A stretch of 64,000 nt of DNA from Pseudorhodobacter antarcticus (GCA_945862435.1 CAMAXX010000002.1:103610-167609); one strand, 5' to 3'. Positions 8,621 through 17,937 are shown, numbered from the stretch's first letter. Translations and numbers: made by a program. The notes: generated by a model from the letters alone, not told the origin.

Positions 8621-9579
8621 AACCGCTGCAATCCAATTTGATCGGGGCGATGCTGTCGCTGACGGCCTTTGCCGTCTATGCCACACATGACGTGTTCATC
8701 AAAATTTTGGGCAGCAGTTATAGCCCGTTTCAGTTGATTTTCTTTTCTGGGCTGCTGGGTTTTCCGCTGGTAACGCTGGTTATGATGCGTGATCGCACCG
8801 ACGGAAATCTGATCCCCAAACATCCCGTGTGGACAGCCGTTCGCACCACAACGGCGGTCTTGAATGCGGTGACGGGTTTTTATGCCTTTTCTGTGCTGCC
8901 CTTGGCGCAATGCTACGCGATTTTCTTCACCATGCCGATTTTGATCACGCTGATGGCCATTCCGCTGCTGGGGGAAAAGGTGGGGCTGCACCGGGGCATT
9001 GCGATTGTGGTGGGCCTGATTGGCGTGGTGGTAGTGCTACGCCCAGGGCAGGCGGATTTGGGGCTGGGGCATTTGTCGGCGCTGGTGGCGGCGCTGCTGG
9101 GGGCAGCAACATCGGTGATTGTGCGCAAAGTCGGCAATTCGGAACGCGCGGTTGTGCTAATGCTTTATCCGATGATGGCCAATTTCGTGGTGATGGGGCT
9201 GGCGCTGCCCTTTGTCTATGTGCCTGTGCCGCCGCAGGATTTTGCGATGATGGCGGGTATCGCGGCGCTGGGCCTTTTGGGCGGGGTGCTGATTATTGCC
9301 GCCTACCGCCGCGCGCCTGCGATTATCGTGGCCCCAATGCAGTATAGCCAGATTATCTGGGCGCTAATCTTTGGCCATTTCCTGTTTGGCGAGGATATCG
9401 ACCTATATACCGCCGTTGGCACGGCCATTATCATTGCATCAGGCGTCTATATTGTTCTGCGCGAAGATAAGCCAAGCGTATCCAAAAACCGCCCCGTGTT
9501 GGAAACGCGTTCGCGCTATGGCGCGATGTCCACGCCGCGCATCAGCCAGCTTTTGCGCGTGTTTGAACGGCGCGCTTAA
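8617..9579 (+). CDS. DMT/EamA-family transporter, third of three
   Basis: A 320-residue paralogue; the start MKPLQSNLIGAMLSL closely resembles the start of the preceding gene (MKQPSNLIGAMLAL) and fixes the ATG that overlaps the upstream stop. EamA hallmarks are VLPLAQCYAIFFTMPILITLMAIPLLGE and PAIIVAPMQYSQIIWALIFGHFLFGE. It differs in a C-terminal cytoplasmic tail of about 35 residues rich in Arg and Ser. It ends the three-gene operon, facing the convergent cyclodeaminase gene 12 bases away. Confidence 0.92.
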   Translation: MKPLQSNLIGAMLSLTAFAVYATHDVFIKILGSSYSPFQLIFFSGLLGFPLVTLVMMRDRTDGNLIPKHPVWTAVRTTTAVLNAVTGFYAFSVLPLAQCYAIFFTMPILITLMAIPLLGEKVGLHRGIAIVVGLIGVVVVLRPGQADLGLGHLSALVAALLGAATSVIVRKVGNSERAVVLMLYPMMANFVVMGLALPFVYVPVPPQDFAMMAGIAALGLLGGVLIIAAYRRAPAIIVAPMQYSQIIWALIFGHFLFGEDIDLYTAVGTAIIIASGVYIVLREDKPSVSKNRPVLETRSRYGAMSTPRISQLLRVFERRA

Positions 9580-9592
9580 GCTGTTTAAGTGC
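9572..9592. terminator. short bidirectional hairpin between convergent genes
   Basis: GCGCTTAA (9572-9579) pairs with TTAAGTGC (9585-9592) with one G-T pair and a 5-base loop. It covers the stop codons of the transporter and the convergent cyclodeaminase gene. There is no T run, so terminator function is only suggested by its position. Confidence 0.35.
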
Positions 9593-10482
9593 TAAGGCTG
9601 GGCCGCCTGCATGATATACATCGCTGTCATCAAATCCAAATGCGCGCCGCCGCCGTTTTTGGCGATGGTGATGTCGTCATCGCTGGTGCGAGTGAACAGG
9701 GCGGGGTCGTCGTAAAAATCAGCGATCACATCGGCCGCGGTTATCGCGCCGGCTGCGATGGGGGACATCAACTCGCCAATATGATGGATTGTGGTGGCGC
9801 GGCTATCTACAAACAGGCGCGCTCGGCGCATGGCGGTATCGTCGACCTCGCGCATTTGCGGGGTATATGCGCCGATCAGGTCTAGGTGCTGGCCCGCGCG
9901 CAACCATTCGCCACGGATCAGCGGGGCGGTGGCCATGGTGGCGGTGCAGATCACATCCGCCCATTGGACGGATTTGTGCAGATCATCCGCTATGGGCAGG
10001 CCCAAATTGGCTGCGCTGGCGGCGCTGCGGCTCCAGACCTGAAACTGCGCAGCGGGCCAAATAGCGCGGTAGGCCTGCACCATACTGCGCGCCACAGTTC
10101 CCGCGCCGACCAGCAGAAAGTTCCGCGCATCTGGGCGGGCAAGGCGCGATGCCGACAAAAGGCTATCGCCCGCCGTTTTCCATTTGGTGACCAGATGAAA
10201 ATCGATCAGCGCAGCAAGCTGGCCCGTAGCATCGTCAAACAGATTGACCGCGCCATTGACCGATGGAACACCCTGCGCGGCGTTATCTGGATAGACTGTG
10301 GCCACCTTGACCAGCGATCCAAGCCCCGCGATCCACGCGGCGCGGTTGAGCAATTTGTCTTGCCCGTTTGAAAGCAGCAGATCGGCAATTTCGGCGCGGG
10401 GCAGGCGGTGGCCTGCTTGCAGCGCATCAAGCAGCCCTGCCCATGTCAAATGCGCCTCTGCGTTCTGCCCGATGATTTGCAT
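9592..10482 (-). CDS. ornithine cyclodeaminase/mu-crystallin family protein
   Basis: The 296-residue NAD(P)-binding protein carries LLVGAGTVARSMVQAYRA, the Rossmann dinucleotide loop of this family, and the family segments FHLVTKWKTAGDSLLSASRLA and DLIGAYTPQMREVD. Members are ornithine cyclodeaminases, alanine dehydrogenases or ketimine/imine reductases, and sequence alone does not separate these. The start MQIIGQ is chosen because the longer frame (from 10530) would overlap the upstream transporter gene. It lies 13 bases after that gene, so a transporter plus amino-acid enzyme unit is likely. Confidence 0.85.
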   Translation of the reverse strand: MQIIGQNAEAHLTWAGLLDALQAGHRLPRAEIADLLLSNGQDKLLNRAAWIAGLGSLVKVATVYPDNAAQGVPSVNGAVNLFDDATGQLAALIDFHLVTKWKTAGDSLLSASRLARPDARNFLLVGAGTVARSMVQAYRAIWPAAQFQVWSRSAASAANLGLPIADDLHKSVQWADVICTATMATAPLIRGEWLRAGQHLDLIGAYTPQMREVDDTAMRRARLFVDSRATTIHHIGELMSPIAAGAITAADVIADFYDDPALFTRTSDDDITIAKNGGGAHLDLMTAMYIMQAAQP

Positions 10483-10495
10483 AACTCGCCTTTCG

Positions 10496-11461
10496 CTAAT
10501 GATCGCCGCTGGGGGCGGCGACACCCTCATCTTTGCGCCGCATCCCTTCGCGCAGCAATGTATAAAATCCCGCGCCGCAGATCAGGGCAATGCCAGCCCA
10601 CGCATGCGGATCGGGCCAAGTGCCAAATACCAAAAGCCCCCAAAGAATAGCCATTGGCATTCCGATATATTCAAACGGGGCAATCAGGGCGGCCTCGGAG
10701 GTGCGATATGCTTGGCTCATCATCAAGCCGCCAATGCCCACGGCAATGCCCGTGCCGATAAAGGCGGGCCAATCGGGCAGGGGGGCGGTGACCCACGGAC
10801 GAAACAGAAACTCCAGCGCACCGCCTGTATGAGCGGCGGCCAAATGGCCGTCCCCAGCCCAAAGGCCCATGCCGGCGGACACAATGATAAACCCAATTTG
10901 CACATGGAAATTTAGCGTCATCGCCGATTCCGTATCGCGCATACGGCGGGTCATCATATGGCTGCCCGCATAGCACAGTGCCGAGATTAGCACTAAAATC
11001 GCGGCGGGTTGCAGCGCGCCCGTCGTTGGCCGGACCATCACCAAAACCCCGCATAGGCCAATGGCGACAGCGGCCCATCGGTGCGGGCCAACACGTTCGC
11101 TCAAGATCACCGCGCTCATCAATGTGACCAAGATTGGGGCGATAAAAGCGGTTGCCACTGCATCAGCCAAGGGCATCGCGGCAAGGCCCAAAAAGTAGGT
11201 CACATTCGACACCATCACGATTGAAACGCGAAACAGATGCGCGCGGGGGCGGCGGGTGATCAGTTGGCCAAAGCCTGTGCGCGTGGCACGGATGACTGCG
11301 AACACAATGATAAGGCTGATGAAGGCGCGGATCAGGATGATCTGGTGCAGCGCATAGCCGTTTGACAGAAACTTGATCGACAGATCGTTCAGAGACAGCA
11401 TCACCCCGCCGCCAAGCGCCAAAAGAATACCAGTCAATTCGGGTTTTCGCGCCTGTGCCAT
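10496..11461 (-). CDS. DMT/EamA-family transporter, divergent fourth copy
   Basis: A 321-residue membrane protein with two EamA repeats (AAMPLADAVATAFIAPILVTLMSAVILSE and EAALIAPFEYIGMPMAILWGLLVFGTWPD). It is less similar to the three clustered copies than they are to each other, for example LADAVATAF in place of LAQ.YAIFF, so it belongs to a different subgroup. It is the first gene of a reverse-strand pair with the cyclodeaminase-like gene; a linked amino-acid-derived substrate is a reasonable guess but only inference. Confidence 0.9.
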   Translation of the reverse strand: MAQARKPELTGILLALGGGVMLSLNDLSIKFLSNGYALHQIILIRAFISLIIVFAVIRATRTGFGQLITRRPRAHLFRVSIVMVSNVTYFLGLAAMPLADAVATAFIAPILVTLMSAVILSERVGPHRWAAVAIGLCGVLVMVRPTTGALQPAAILVLISALCYAGSHMMTRRMRDTESAMTLNFHVQIGFIIVSAGMGLWAGDGHLAAAHTGGALEFLFRPWVTAPLPDWPAFIGTGIAVGIGGLMMSQAYRTSEAALIAPFEYIGMPMAILWGLLVFGTWPDPHAWAGIALICGAGFYTLLREGMRRKDEGVAAPSGDH

Positions 11462-11498
11462 AGAGCGAGTATGGCGCGCGGCGCACGCGTGGGCTGTT

Positions 11499-11978
11499 CT
11501 AATTGCGACCGCTGGCGGCGCGCAGCATTCGATCCAGATTATCTAGAAACCGCGCGCGGTCGGCCTTGGCAAAGGGCTTGCCGCCGCCCCCAGAACTTGC
11601 CTGAAGAAAAGGATCAGCAGCGCGCAGATCGGCCATCAAATCGCGCGCGGCAAGGATCATGCCGATATTGGCGGCAGTCAGAACTTCGCCATTATGTTTG
11701 ATAACCTGCGCACCTTTGGCAAGGCATTTGGCGGCAAGCGGGATGTCGGATGTCACCACCACATCGCGCGGCGTGCAGGCATCCGCAATCCATTTATCGG
11801 CCTCGTCAGACCCCGCAGGCACATAAATGCTGCGCACCAAAAGGTTTGGCGATGGGCGCACCCCGCCGTTGGAGACGAGGCACATTTCAAGGCCAAATCG
11901 AGTGGCGACACGCTCCGCCTCGGCCTTCACGGGGCAGGCGTCAGCGTCGATCAGCAGGCGGGGTTTAGGGGCGTCCAA
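11499..11978 (-). CDS. YaiI/YqxD (DUF188) family protein
   Basis: The 159-residue product starts near [18 protein letters not shown] and contains [33 protein letters not shown], diagnostic for the YaiI/YqxD family, which has a PIN-like nuclease fold with clustered aspartates but no assigned role. Start is TTG, and the frame overlaps the end of the CAP-domain gene by 14 bases, suggesting co-translation. No partner function is evident. Confidence 0.92.
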   Translation of the reverse strand: MDAPKPRLLIDADACPVKAEAERVATRFGLEMCLVSNGGVRPSPNLLVRSIYVPAGSDEADKWIADACTPRDVVVTSDIPLAAKCLAKGAQVIKHNGEVLTAANIGMILAARDLMADLRAADPFLQASSGGGGKPFAKADRARFLDNLDRMLRAASGRN

Positions 11979-12435
11979 ACACTTGCACCCAGTAATATTT
12001 GAACGGGTATTGATAGCCCTTTAGGGGCGCATCATCGGCCTGATAGATCACGGCCAGACCCGTTTGGGTATAGGTGCAGTTGAGCATATTTTTCTTATGC
12101 CCTGCGCTTGCCAGCCAAGTTGATACCACTTCTTTGGCCGATGACTGGCCAGCGGCGATGTTTTCGGCAATCGCGCTCCACCCGTAGCCCGACGCATTGA
12201 TGCGGCTTTTCGCGGTGGATCCGTTTTTGCCCGTGTGGCTGAAGAAATTCTGCCGCGCCATAGCCTTGGCGTGCCCAGCGGCGGCTGATTGCAGTTTGGG
12301 GCTGACTGCCAGCGCGGCGCAGCCTGCTTTGGCACGGGCGGAATTGATGAGGGATAGGGCGGCGTTTTCCATCTCGCCCGCATGGGCGGTGCTGGCGTAG
12401 CCAAGCAGTAGCAAGGCAATCAAAAATGCGCGCAT
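11965..12435 (-). CDS. secreted CAP/SCP-domain protein
   Basis: A signal peptide ([18 protein letters not shown]) leads into a compact CAP domain: [39 protein letters not shown] and [14 protein letters not shown] carry the usual His, Glu and His cavity residues. The start is fixed by AAAGGAGA eight bases upstream. Bacterial CAP proteins are extracellular or periplasmic with poorly defined roles. The two cysteines (CAAL and NCTY) could form a disulfide. Confidence 0.92.
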   Translation of the reverse strand: MRAFLIALLLLGYASTAHAGEMENAALSLINSARAKAGCAALAVSPKLQSAAAGHAKAMARQNFFSHTGKNGSTAKSRINASGYGWSAIAENIAAGQSSAKEVVSTWLASAGHKKNMLNCTYTQTGLAVIYQADDAPLKGYQYPFKYYWVQVFGRP

Positions 12436-12496
12436 GATCGTCTCCTTTGATTGGATATACGCAAGTATAGCACAGCACGCGCAGACTGCGAAGGGG

Positions 12497-13474
12497 TCAG
12501 CCGCCGCCAATCAACACGCCTGCGGCGAACACCAGAACCCCGCCCAGCACCACCTGCAAGGCGGCGCGCACAAACGGGGTTTCCATATAACGGTTTTGTA
12601 TCCATGCAATCGCCCAAAGTTCGATAAACACCACCACCACCGCAATCGAGGTAGCTGTCCAAAAATCGGGGATCAGATACGGCAGGGCGTGGCCCAATCC
12701 GCCCAGCGTTGTCATTATGCCAGACGCGAAGCCGCGTTTCCACGGGCTGCCACGGCCTGACAGAACCCCGTCATCATGGGCGGCTTCGGTAAATCCCATG
12801 GAAATGCCTGCGCCAACCGACGCAGCAAGGCCAACCAGAAAGGTTGTCCACGTGTTTTGCGTGGCAAAGGCAACGGCGAATATAGGGGCCAAAGTGGACA
12901 CCGAACCATCCATCAACCCGGCAAGGCCAGGCTGCACCCAAGTTAAGATAAACTGGCGCTTTGCGCTGGCATCTTCGCCTTCGCGCGCGTCTGTGCCCAG
13001 ATGGGTTTCCGATAGCCCAACCGCGGCAGCCACGTGCCCTGCTTCGGCGGCGGCCAGATCGCCCAGCAGCTTGCGGGTTTCTGCATCAGAAGTGGCCCCA
13101 GCGGCGCGGGTGTAGAATGCGGCGGCCTGCGCCTCCATCGCGCTGGCCTCGCCCCGAATAGTGTCCAAAGACAGGTTGGCGGTCAGCCACACAGGGCGGC
13201 GGGCGTAGAAACCTGCCACATGTTCGCGGCGGATCAAAGGGATCACATCGCCAAAGCGTTTTTGGTGCATTGCAATCAGGCGGGCGCGGTGGCTGTCCTC
13301 CTCGGCGGCCATGCCATCGAACACGGCGGCGGATGCGGGGTAATCACCCCGCAGGTGCTGGGCATAGCTGCGGTATATGCGCGCGTCATCCTCTTCGGAA
13401 GATATCGCAAGGCCAAGCACTTCTTGCGGGGATAAAGCGGCAAAGCGGCGGCGGTTAGACAAAGCTGATAGCAT
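12497..13474 (-). CDS. mbfA: membrane-bound ferritin-like iron exporter MbfA
   Basis: MbfA exports iron from alphaproteobacterial cells when iron is in excess. The first ~165 residues form a ferritin/rubrerythrin-like domain with paired iron ligands (SSEEDDARIYR, AAEEDSHRARL, GEASAMEAQAAAFYTR, AAAEAGHVAAA). The rest is a VIT1/CCC1-type membrane domain with five helices (GLAGLMDGSVSTLAPIFAVAF, ASVGAGISMGFTEAAHDDG and others). The fusion and length (325) are characteristic. A perfect iron control element lies 12-28 bases upstream of the ATG, implying repression by Irr when iron is low. Confidence 0.94.
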   Translation of the reverse strand: MLSALSNRRRFAALSPQEVLGLAISSEEDDARIYRSYAQHLRGDYPASAAVFDGMAAEEDSHRARLIAMHQKRFGDVIPLIRREHVAGFYARRPVWLTANLSLDTIRGEASAMEAQAAAFYTRAAGATSDAETRKLLGDLAAAEAGHVAAAVGLSETHLGTDAREGEDASAKRQFILTWVQPGLAGLMDGSVSTLAPIFAVAFATQNTWTTFLVGLAASVGAGISMGFTEAAHDDGVLSGRGSPWKRGFASGIMTTLGGLGHALPYLIPDFWTATSIAVVVVFIELWAIAWIQNRYMETPFVRAALQVVLGGVLVFAAGVLIGGG

Positions 13475-13485
13475 AGCGCACCTAT

Positions 13486-13502
13486 TTTAGAATAATTCTA
13501 AA
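13486..13502 (-). promoter_or_regulatory. iron control element (Irr-binding ICE) of mbfA
   Basis: TTTAGAA-TAA-TTCTAAA is a perfect 7-3-7 inverted repeat immediately upstream of mbfA. It matches the known alphaproteobacterial ICE consensus bound by Irr. Its closeness to the start suggests that Irr blocks the promoter, consistent with Irr repression of mbfA described in other alphaproteobacteria. Confidence 0.85.
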
Positions 13503-13545
13503 CTAGAGCTTGCCCGCAGAATTGGCAAGGCCGCATAGGCGGTCA

Positions 13546-15777
13546 TCAATTGCCAAACAAACGTTCCAGAAGCGTTTGGAATTGCCCCTGATCTTGCGAT
13601 GTGCCTTGGCCGCCTTGGGGCGGGGCAATGGGCATTAGGGCCGCGTTTGGGTCAACTGCGTTCGGGTCTGCCGCCATGGTTGGCGTGTTTGGGTCTGCGG
13701 TGGGGGCAGGGGGTATGCGCGCCTCTGGTATCAGCATGTTTAGGGGTTTGGGCGGCAAGCCGTCATGCACGCGCACCATTACCTCGTGCCAGATTTCCGA
13801 TGGAATACCGCCGCCCGTCACGCCAGTCAGGGGCGAGTTATCGTCATAGCCCATCCAGACGCCCGCGACATAATCGGCCGTAAAGCCGATGAACCACGCA
13901 TCGCGCGCAGCTTGCGTGGTGCCCGTTTTGCCTGCCACTTGCCAGCCGTCCAGTTTGGCGCGCGCGCCTGTGCCTGCCTCGACCACTTGGGTCATCATAT
14001 AGGTTAGGTATTGCGCGGCCTCTAGGGAAATCACCCTCTCGCCCATGCCGCCGCCTGCGCCAATCAGGGGCTCTGCCTCGCCCTTCAGCGACAACTCGCG
14101 CAGACCGTAGGGGGTGACCGCCGTGCCGCCGTTTTGAATGCCCGCATAGGCCCCCGTCATTTGCAACAGCGTCGATTCCGATGCGCCCAGCGCCAGTGCG
14201 GGGCCTGCGGCCATATCGCCCGTGATGCCAAAACCAGCGGCGACATTGCGCACCGCGTCGCGGCTCATCGCTTCGGAGACTTTGACGGCGGGAATGTTGC
14301 GGCTTTCGGCCAAGGCTTGGGTCAGGGTCATCATACCCTTATATTCGTTGTCATAATTCTTGGGCGACCATGGGCCAGAACCTGGAATATTGATGGTCAT
14401 TGGGATGTCTTCGACATAGTCGGCAGGCGACCAGCCCAAATCCATCGCAGCGGCATAGACAAAGGGTTTGAACGCGCTGCCCGTTTGGCGCAAGGCCTGC
14501 GTTGCGCGGTTAAAGCTGCCCGCATCTTGGGTATCACGCCCGCCAACCATGGCGCGCACTGCGCCATCGGCAGACATCACCACAATGGCGACTTGGGCCT
14601 TTGATCCTTCTTTCAGCTTCGTATCAAAGACGAATTTCAGCGCCTCTTCCGACTTTTTCTGCAAATCCACATCCAGCGTAGTGCGCATGATCACATCTTC
14701 GGTGGTGGCCGATGTCAGGAAATCGGGCGCAGTTTCCATAACCCAATCGGCGAAAAAGCCACCTGATTTTGACTGCGCTTCGGGCGACAGCACGGCGGGG
14801 AACTTGCGCGCTTCGTCCGCCTCGGATTTGTCCAGATACCCTTGTTCCTGCATCAGGCCAACAATCACATTGGCGCGGTTTTGGGCGCGCTCTAGGTTGT
14901 TGGTGGGGGCAAAACGCGACGGGGCTTTTAAAAGGCCCGCCAACATAGCGGCTTGGGCGGGGTCAACTTGGTTGGCGGATATGCCGAAATAGCGCTGGGC
15001 CGCAGCCTCGAACCCGCGCGTGCCTGCGCCCAGATAGGCGCGGTTGAAATAAATCGTCAGGACTTCGGCCTTGGTGTATTTCAGCTCCATCGCCACGGCG
15101 TAAGGGATTTCTTTCAGCTTGCGGTAAATTCCGCCGCCACGGCAGTCTTCCTCATACTCGGTTTCGGTTTTCCATGTGTCGGTGTCATACGGCACGCCAA
15201 GGCACAAAAGTTTGGCAACCTGCTGGGTGATGGTGGAACCGCCGTTGCCTTCCAAGGGGCCGCGCCCTTCGGACAGGTTGATGCGAATGGCCGAGGCGAT
15301 GCCGCGCGGGGAAATGCCGAAATGCAGATTAAAGCGTTTGTCTTCAGTGGCGATCACGGCATTGCGCAGATGCTGGGATACGTCATCGGAAGTGATCTGC
15401 CCGCCAAAGGTTTCACCCCGCCAAGCAAAGACTTGATTATTGCGATCCAAAAGCGTGACCGAGCCTTTGGCGCGGGCATCCAAAAGGGCGGTGACGTCTG
15501 GCAATTGGGCATAGAAATAAAAGACGATCCCACCAAAAACCAATGCGCCCAAAATGCCAAAGCGCCACATCAGCCACACAAAGATGCGCCAAAAGGGGCG
15601 GATAAAGAACCACAGCACGCGCAAAATGATATTGCGCGAACCACTGGCTTTGCGAGGAGCGGCTTTGCGTGGCTTTTTGGGTGGCGGTGGCGCTGCATTG
15701 CGGCGCGGCGCGGCGGTCGCACCATAGCGGCGATCTGCCACCAAGGGGGGGCGCCCCTGTCCGTTTGATCCTGCCAT
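13546..15777 (-). CDS. class A penicillin-binding protein (transglycosylase/transpeptidase)
   Basis: Bifunctional peptidoglycan synthase anchored in the inner membrane. Order: basic, Pro/Ala-rich cytoplasmic tail; one membrane helix (FGILGALVFGGIVFYFYAQLP); GT51 domain with AVIATEDKRFNLHFGI, EGNGGSTITQQVAKLL and RKLKEIPYAVAMEL; transpeptidase domain with the SxxK box TGSAFKPFVYAAAMD, SRN (ESRNIPAVKV) and KTGTT. The tail ends in a Pro/Asn/Asp-rich linker. I use the ATG at 15777 (MAGSNGQGRPPLVADRRYG, with AAAGG upstream); ATG at 15810 is an alternative. It stands alone upstream of mbfA. Confidence 0.93.
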   Translation of the reverse strand: MAGSNGQGRPPLVADRRYGATAAPRRNAAPPPPKKPRKAAPRKASGSRNIILRVLWFFIRPFWRIFVWLMWRFGILGALVFGGIVFYFYAQLPDVTALLDARAKGSVTLLDRNNQVFAWRGETFGGQITSDDVSQHLRNAVIATEDKRFNLHFGISPRGIASAIRINLSEGRGPLEGNGGSTITQQVAKLLCLGVPYDTDTWKTETEYEEDCRGGGIYRKLKEIPYAVAMELKYTKAEVLTIYFNRAYLGAGTRGFEAAAQRYFGISANQVDPAQAAMLAGLLKAPSRFAPTNNLERAQNRANVIVGLMQEQGYLDKSEADEARKFPAVLSPEAQSKSGGFFADWVMETAPDFLTSATTEDVIMRTTLDVDLQKKSEEALKFVFDTKLKEGSKAQVAIVVMSADGAVRAMVGGRDTQDAGSFNRATQALRQTGSAFKPFVYAAAMDLGWSPADYVEDIPMTINIPGSGPWSPKNYDNEYKGMMTLTQALAESRNIPAVKVSEAMSRDAVRNVAAGFGITGDMAAGPALALGASESTLLQMTGAYAGIQNGGTAVTPYGLRELSLKGEAEPLIGAGGGMGERVISLEAAQYLTYMMTQVVEAGTGARAKLDGWQVAGKTGTTQAARDAWFIGFTADYVAGVWMGYDDNSPLTGVTGGGIPSEIWHEVMVRVHDGLPPKPLNMLIPEARIPPAPTADPNTPTMAADPNAVDPNAALMPIAPPQGGQGTSQDQGQFQTLLERLFGN

Positions 15778-15987
15778 GCCGCGCTGCCTTTGGTTTCTTG
15801 TTTGCCCCATCATAACCCGTTTCGCCGCGCTTGTGGAGACACTCTTGCGCTGATTCGCACACCCCTGTCGCACAAATTTTACGCTTAACCAAAAAATTAC
15901 GCCTAAATTTTGCGCATAATGTTGCGGAAGACCTTTTTCTGCCGCCGAAATCTTGTGCTGCGGCTGCATCATTGGCGTGATGGCCCA

Positions 15988-16006
15988 CAGGCCCCCAATG
16001 GGCCTG
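15988..16006 (+). promoter_or_regulatory. hairpin in the glnK leader
   Basis: CAGGCCC (15988-15994) pairs with GGGCCTG (16000-16006) around a 5-base loop, just ahead of the AAAGGGG ribosome site of glnK. The upstream part of the gap (15778-15985) is AT-rich in its middle and presumably holds the divergent promoters, but no clear sigma-54 box was found. Confidence 0.35.
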
Positions 16007-16023
16007 CGCGAAAGGGGTGCAAC

Positions 16024-16362
16024 GTGAAGATGATCATTGCTGCCATAAAGCCATACAAGCTGGACGAGGTGCGCGAAGCGCTAACCGCCGTCGGCGTGCG
16101 TGGCATGATGGTGACGGAAATCAAAGGCTTTGGCACACAGTCAGGCCATACGGAAATTTATCGCGGCGCAGAATACGCCGTGAATTTCGTGCCAAAGATG
16201 CGGCTTGAATTGGTCGTATCAGACGCACTTGCCGATCAGGTGGTGGACACCATCACCAAAACCGCCCGCACGGGTAAAATCGGCGATGGCAAAATTTTCG
16301 TTCTTGACGTGGCAAGCGCCTTGCGCGTGCGCACGGGCGAGACGGGCGACGAAGCGCTGTAA
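16024..16362 (+). CDS. glnK: P-II nitrogen regulatory protein
   Basis: P-II proteins sense 2-oxoglutarate and glutamine status and, when not uridylylated, block the adjacent ammonium channel. Translation starts at GTG (KMIIAAIKPYKLDEVREAL) with AAAGGGG upstream and gives the canonical 112 residues. The T-loop GHTEIYRGAEY places the uridylylation Tyr at residue 51, and the B-loop TGKIGDGKIF is intact. It is 18 bases before amt, the usual glnK-amtB operon, which supports GlnK rather than GlnB. Confidence 0.96.
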   Translation: MKMIIAAIKPYKLDEVREALTAVGVRGMMVTEIKGFGTQSGHTEIYRGAEYAVNFVPKMRLELVVSDALADQVVDTITKTARTGKIGDGKIFVLDVASALRVRTGETGDEAL

Positions 16363-16380
16363 GGGGGCAAAAGGAAAATC

Positions 16381-17862
16381 ATGATGATGAAAAAACTACT
16401 TTCACTGGCATCTGCGGGCCTGCTGGCCGCCGCGATGCCCGCCCTTGCGCAAGATGCTGCGCTGGTGCCTTACGCCTATGAAAAGGCCGTGCATGGCGGC
16501 GATATTGCATGGATGAGCATTTCGACCGTTTTGGTCTTGCTGATGACCGTTCCGGGCCTTGCGCTGTTTTACGGCGGTTTGGTGCGCACAAAAAATATGC
16601 TGTCGATGCTGACCCAAGTTTTCGCCATTTCGGCGGTGGTCTGCATCATCTGGGTCGTTTACGGCTATTCGATGGCGTTTTCCTATGGCGGGTCGATGGA
16701 CACCTATGTTGGTGGCTTCTCGAAGATGTTCTTGTCGGGCGTCGATGCCACAACGCTGGTGCCAACCTTTACCAATGGCGTCTGGTTGCCTGAATACACC
16801 TTCATTGCGTTTCAGATGACCTTTGCAATGATCACCCCTGCGCTGATCGTCGGTGCCTTTGCCGAGCGGATGAAGTTTTCGTCCCTGCTGGTTTTCAGTA
16901 TTCTGTGGGTGACCTTCATCTACTTCCCAATGGCGCACATGGTTTGGTGGTGGGGCGGCCCAGACTTCTTGGCCGAACAACAAACCCTGAAACTGATTGC
17001 TGAAGCTGCTGGCGATACCGCTGGCGCCGAGGCTGCCGCTGCCAATCTGGCTGCAAACGGTCTGCTGTGGAACTGGGGCGCGCTGGACTTTGCAGGCGGC
17101 ACCGTGGTGCACATCAACGCTGGTGTTGCTGGTCTTGTTGGCTGCATCATGCTGGGCAAGCGCGTCGGCTACGGCAAGGATTCGATGGCGCCGCACTCGC
17201 TGACCATGACCATGATTGGCGGCGCTTTGCTGTGGGTGGGCTGGTTCGGCTTTAACGCAGGTTCCAACCTTGAATCCAACGCGATCACGTCGCTTGCGAT
17301 TGTGAACACCTTTGTCGCCACGGCTGGCGGAGGTGTTGCGTGGATGTTCGCCGAATGGCTGCTAAAGGGCAAACCATCGCTTCTGGGTCTGATATCGGGT
17401 GTTGTGACGGGTCTTGTGGCCGTGACGCCTGCGGCTGGCTTTGCAGGGCCAATGGGCGCGCTGGTGCTGGGTCTGTTTGCTGGCGTGGCTTGCTTCTTCT
17501 TTGTCGCCTACGTCAAGAACATGTTCAAACTGGACGACAGCCTAGATGTGTTCGGCATCCACGGTCTGGCGGGTATCATTGGCTCGATTGCCACGGGTAT
17601 TCTGGTAAGCCCGGCTTTGGGCGGCGCAGGCATCCCTGACTACACTTCGCTACCTGGCACGCTGCAAGTGGGCGCATATGACATGGCGTTTATGTTGACC
17701 GCGCAAACCAAGGCCGTGCTGTTCACGGTCGCCTTCTCGGGGATCGGTTCGTTCATCTTGTTCAAGCTGGTTGATATGGTGATGGGCCTGCGCGTGAAGG
17801 AAGATATCGAGCGCGAAGGTCTGGATCTGGCCGAACATGGCGAGCGCGCTTATAATCAATAA
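16381..17862 (+). CDS. amt: ammonium transporter
   Basis: Amt proteins form trimeric inner-membrane channels for ammonium. The 493-residue product has a signal peptide (MMMKKLLSLASAGLLAAAMPALAQ) and eleven helices, with ALFYGGLVRTKNMLSM, the AFAERMKFSS segment, GTVVHINAGVAGLVG carrying a pore His, and DVFGIHGLAGIIGSIATG carrying the second. Its start is a run of three ATG codons. It is preceded by glnK and followed by a hairpin terminator. Confidence 0.97.
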   Translation: MMMKKLLSLASAGLLAAAMPALAQDAALVPYAYEKAVHGGDIAWMSISTVLVLLMTVPGLALFYGGLVRTKNMLSMLTQVFAISAVVCIIWVVYGYSMAFSYGGSMDTYVGGFSKMFLSGVDATTLVPTFTNGVWLPEYTFIAFQMTFAMITPALIVGAFAERMKFSSLLVFSILWVTFIYFPMAHMVWWWGGPDFLAEQQTLKLIAEAAGDTAGAEAAAANLAANGLLWNWGALDFAGGTVVHINAGVAGLVGCIMLGKRVGYGKDSMAPHSLTMTMIGGALLWVGWFGFNAGSNLESNAITSLAIVNTFVATAGGGVAWMFAEWLLKGKPSLLGLISGVVTGLVAVTPAAGFAGPMGALVLGLFAGVACFFFVAYVKNMFKLDDSLDVFGIHGLAGIIGSIATGILVSPALGGAGIPDYTSLPGTLQVGAYDMAFMLTAQTKAVLFTVAFSGIGSFILFKLVDMVMGLRVKEDIEREGLDLAEHGERAYNQ

Positions 17863-17872
17863 TCACAGTGGG

Positions 17873-17897
17873 GGGGCGGCCAAAGAGCCGCCCCTTT
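17873..17897 (+). terminator. intrinsic terminator of glnK-amt
   Basis: GGGGCGGC (17873-17880) pairs perfectly with GCCGCCCC (17887-17894) over a 6-base loop and is followed by a short TTT, 10 bases after the amt stop. Confidence 0.8.
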
Positions 17898-17937
17898 CAC
17901 TTTGGTCAAAGGAACCTTCCCCCAATGATCTATATGC

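Noticed and set aside
15778..16023. sigma-54 promoter before glnK
   Set aside because: No TGGCAC-N5-TTGC-like pair was found in the gap. Rhodobacter-type NtrC can act with other sigma factors, so absence is not surprising.
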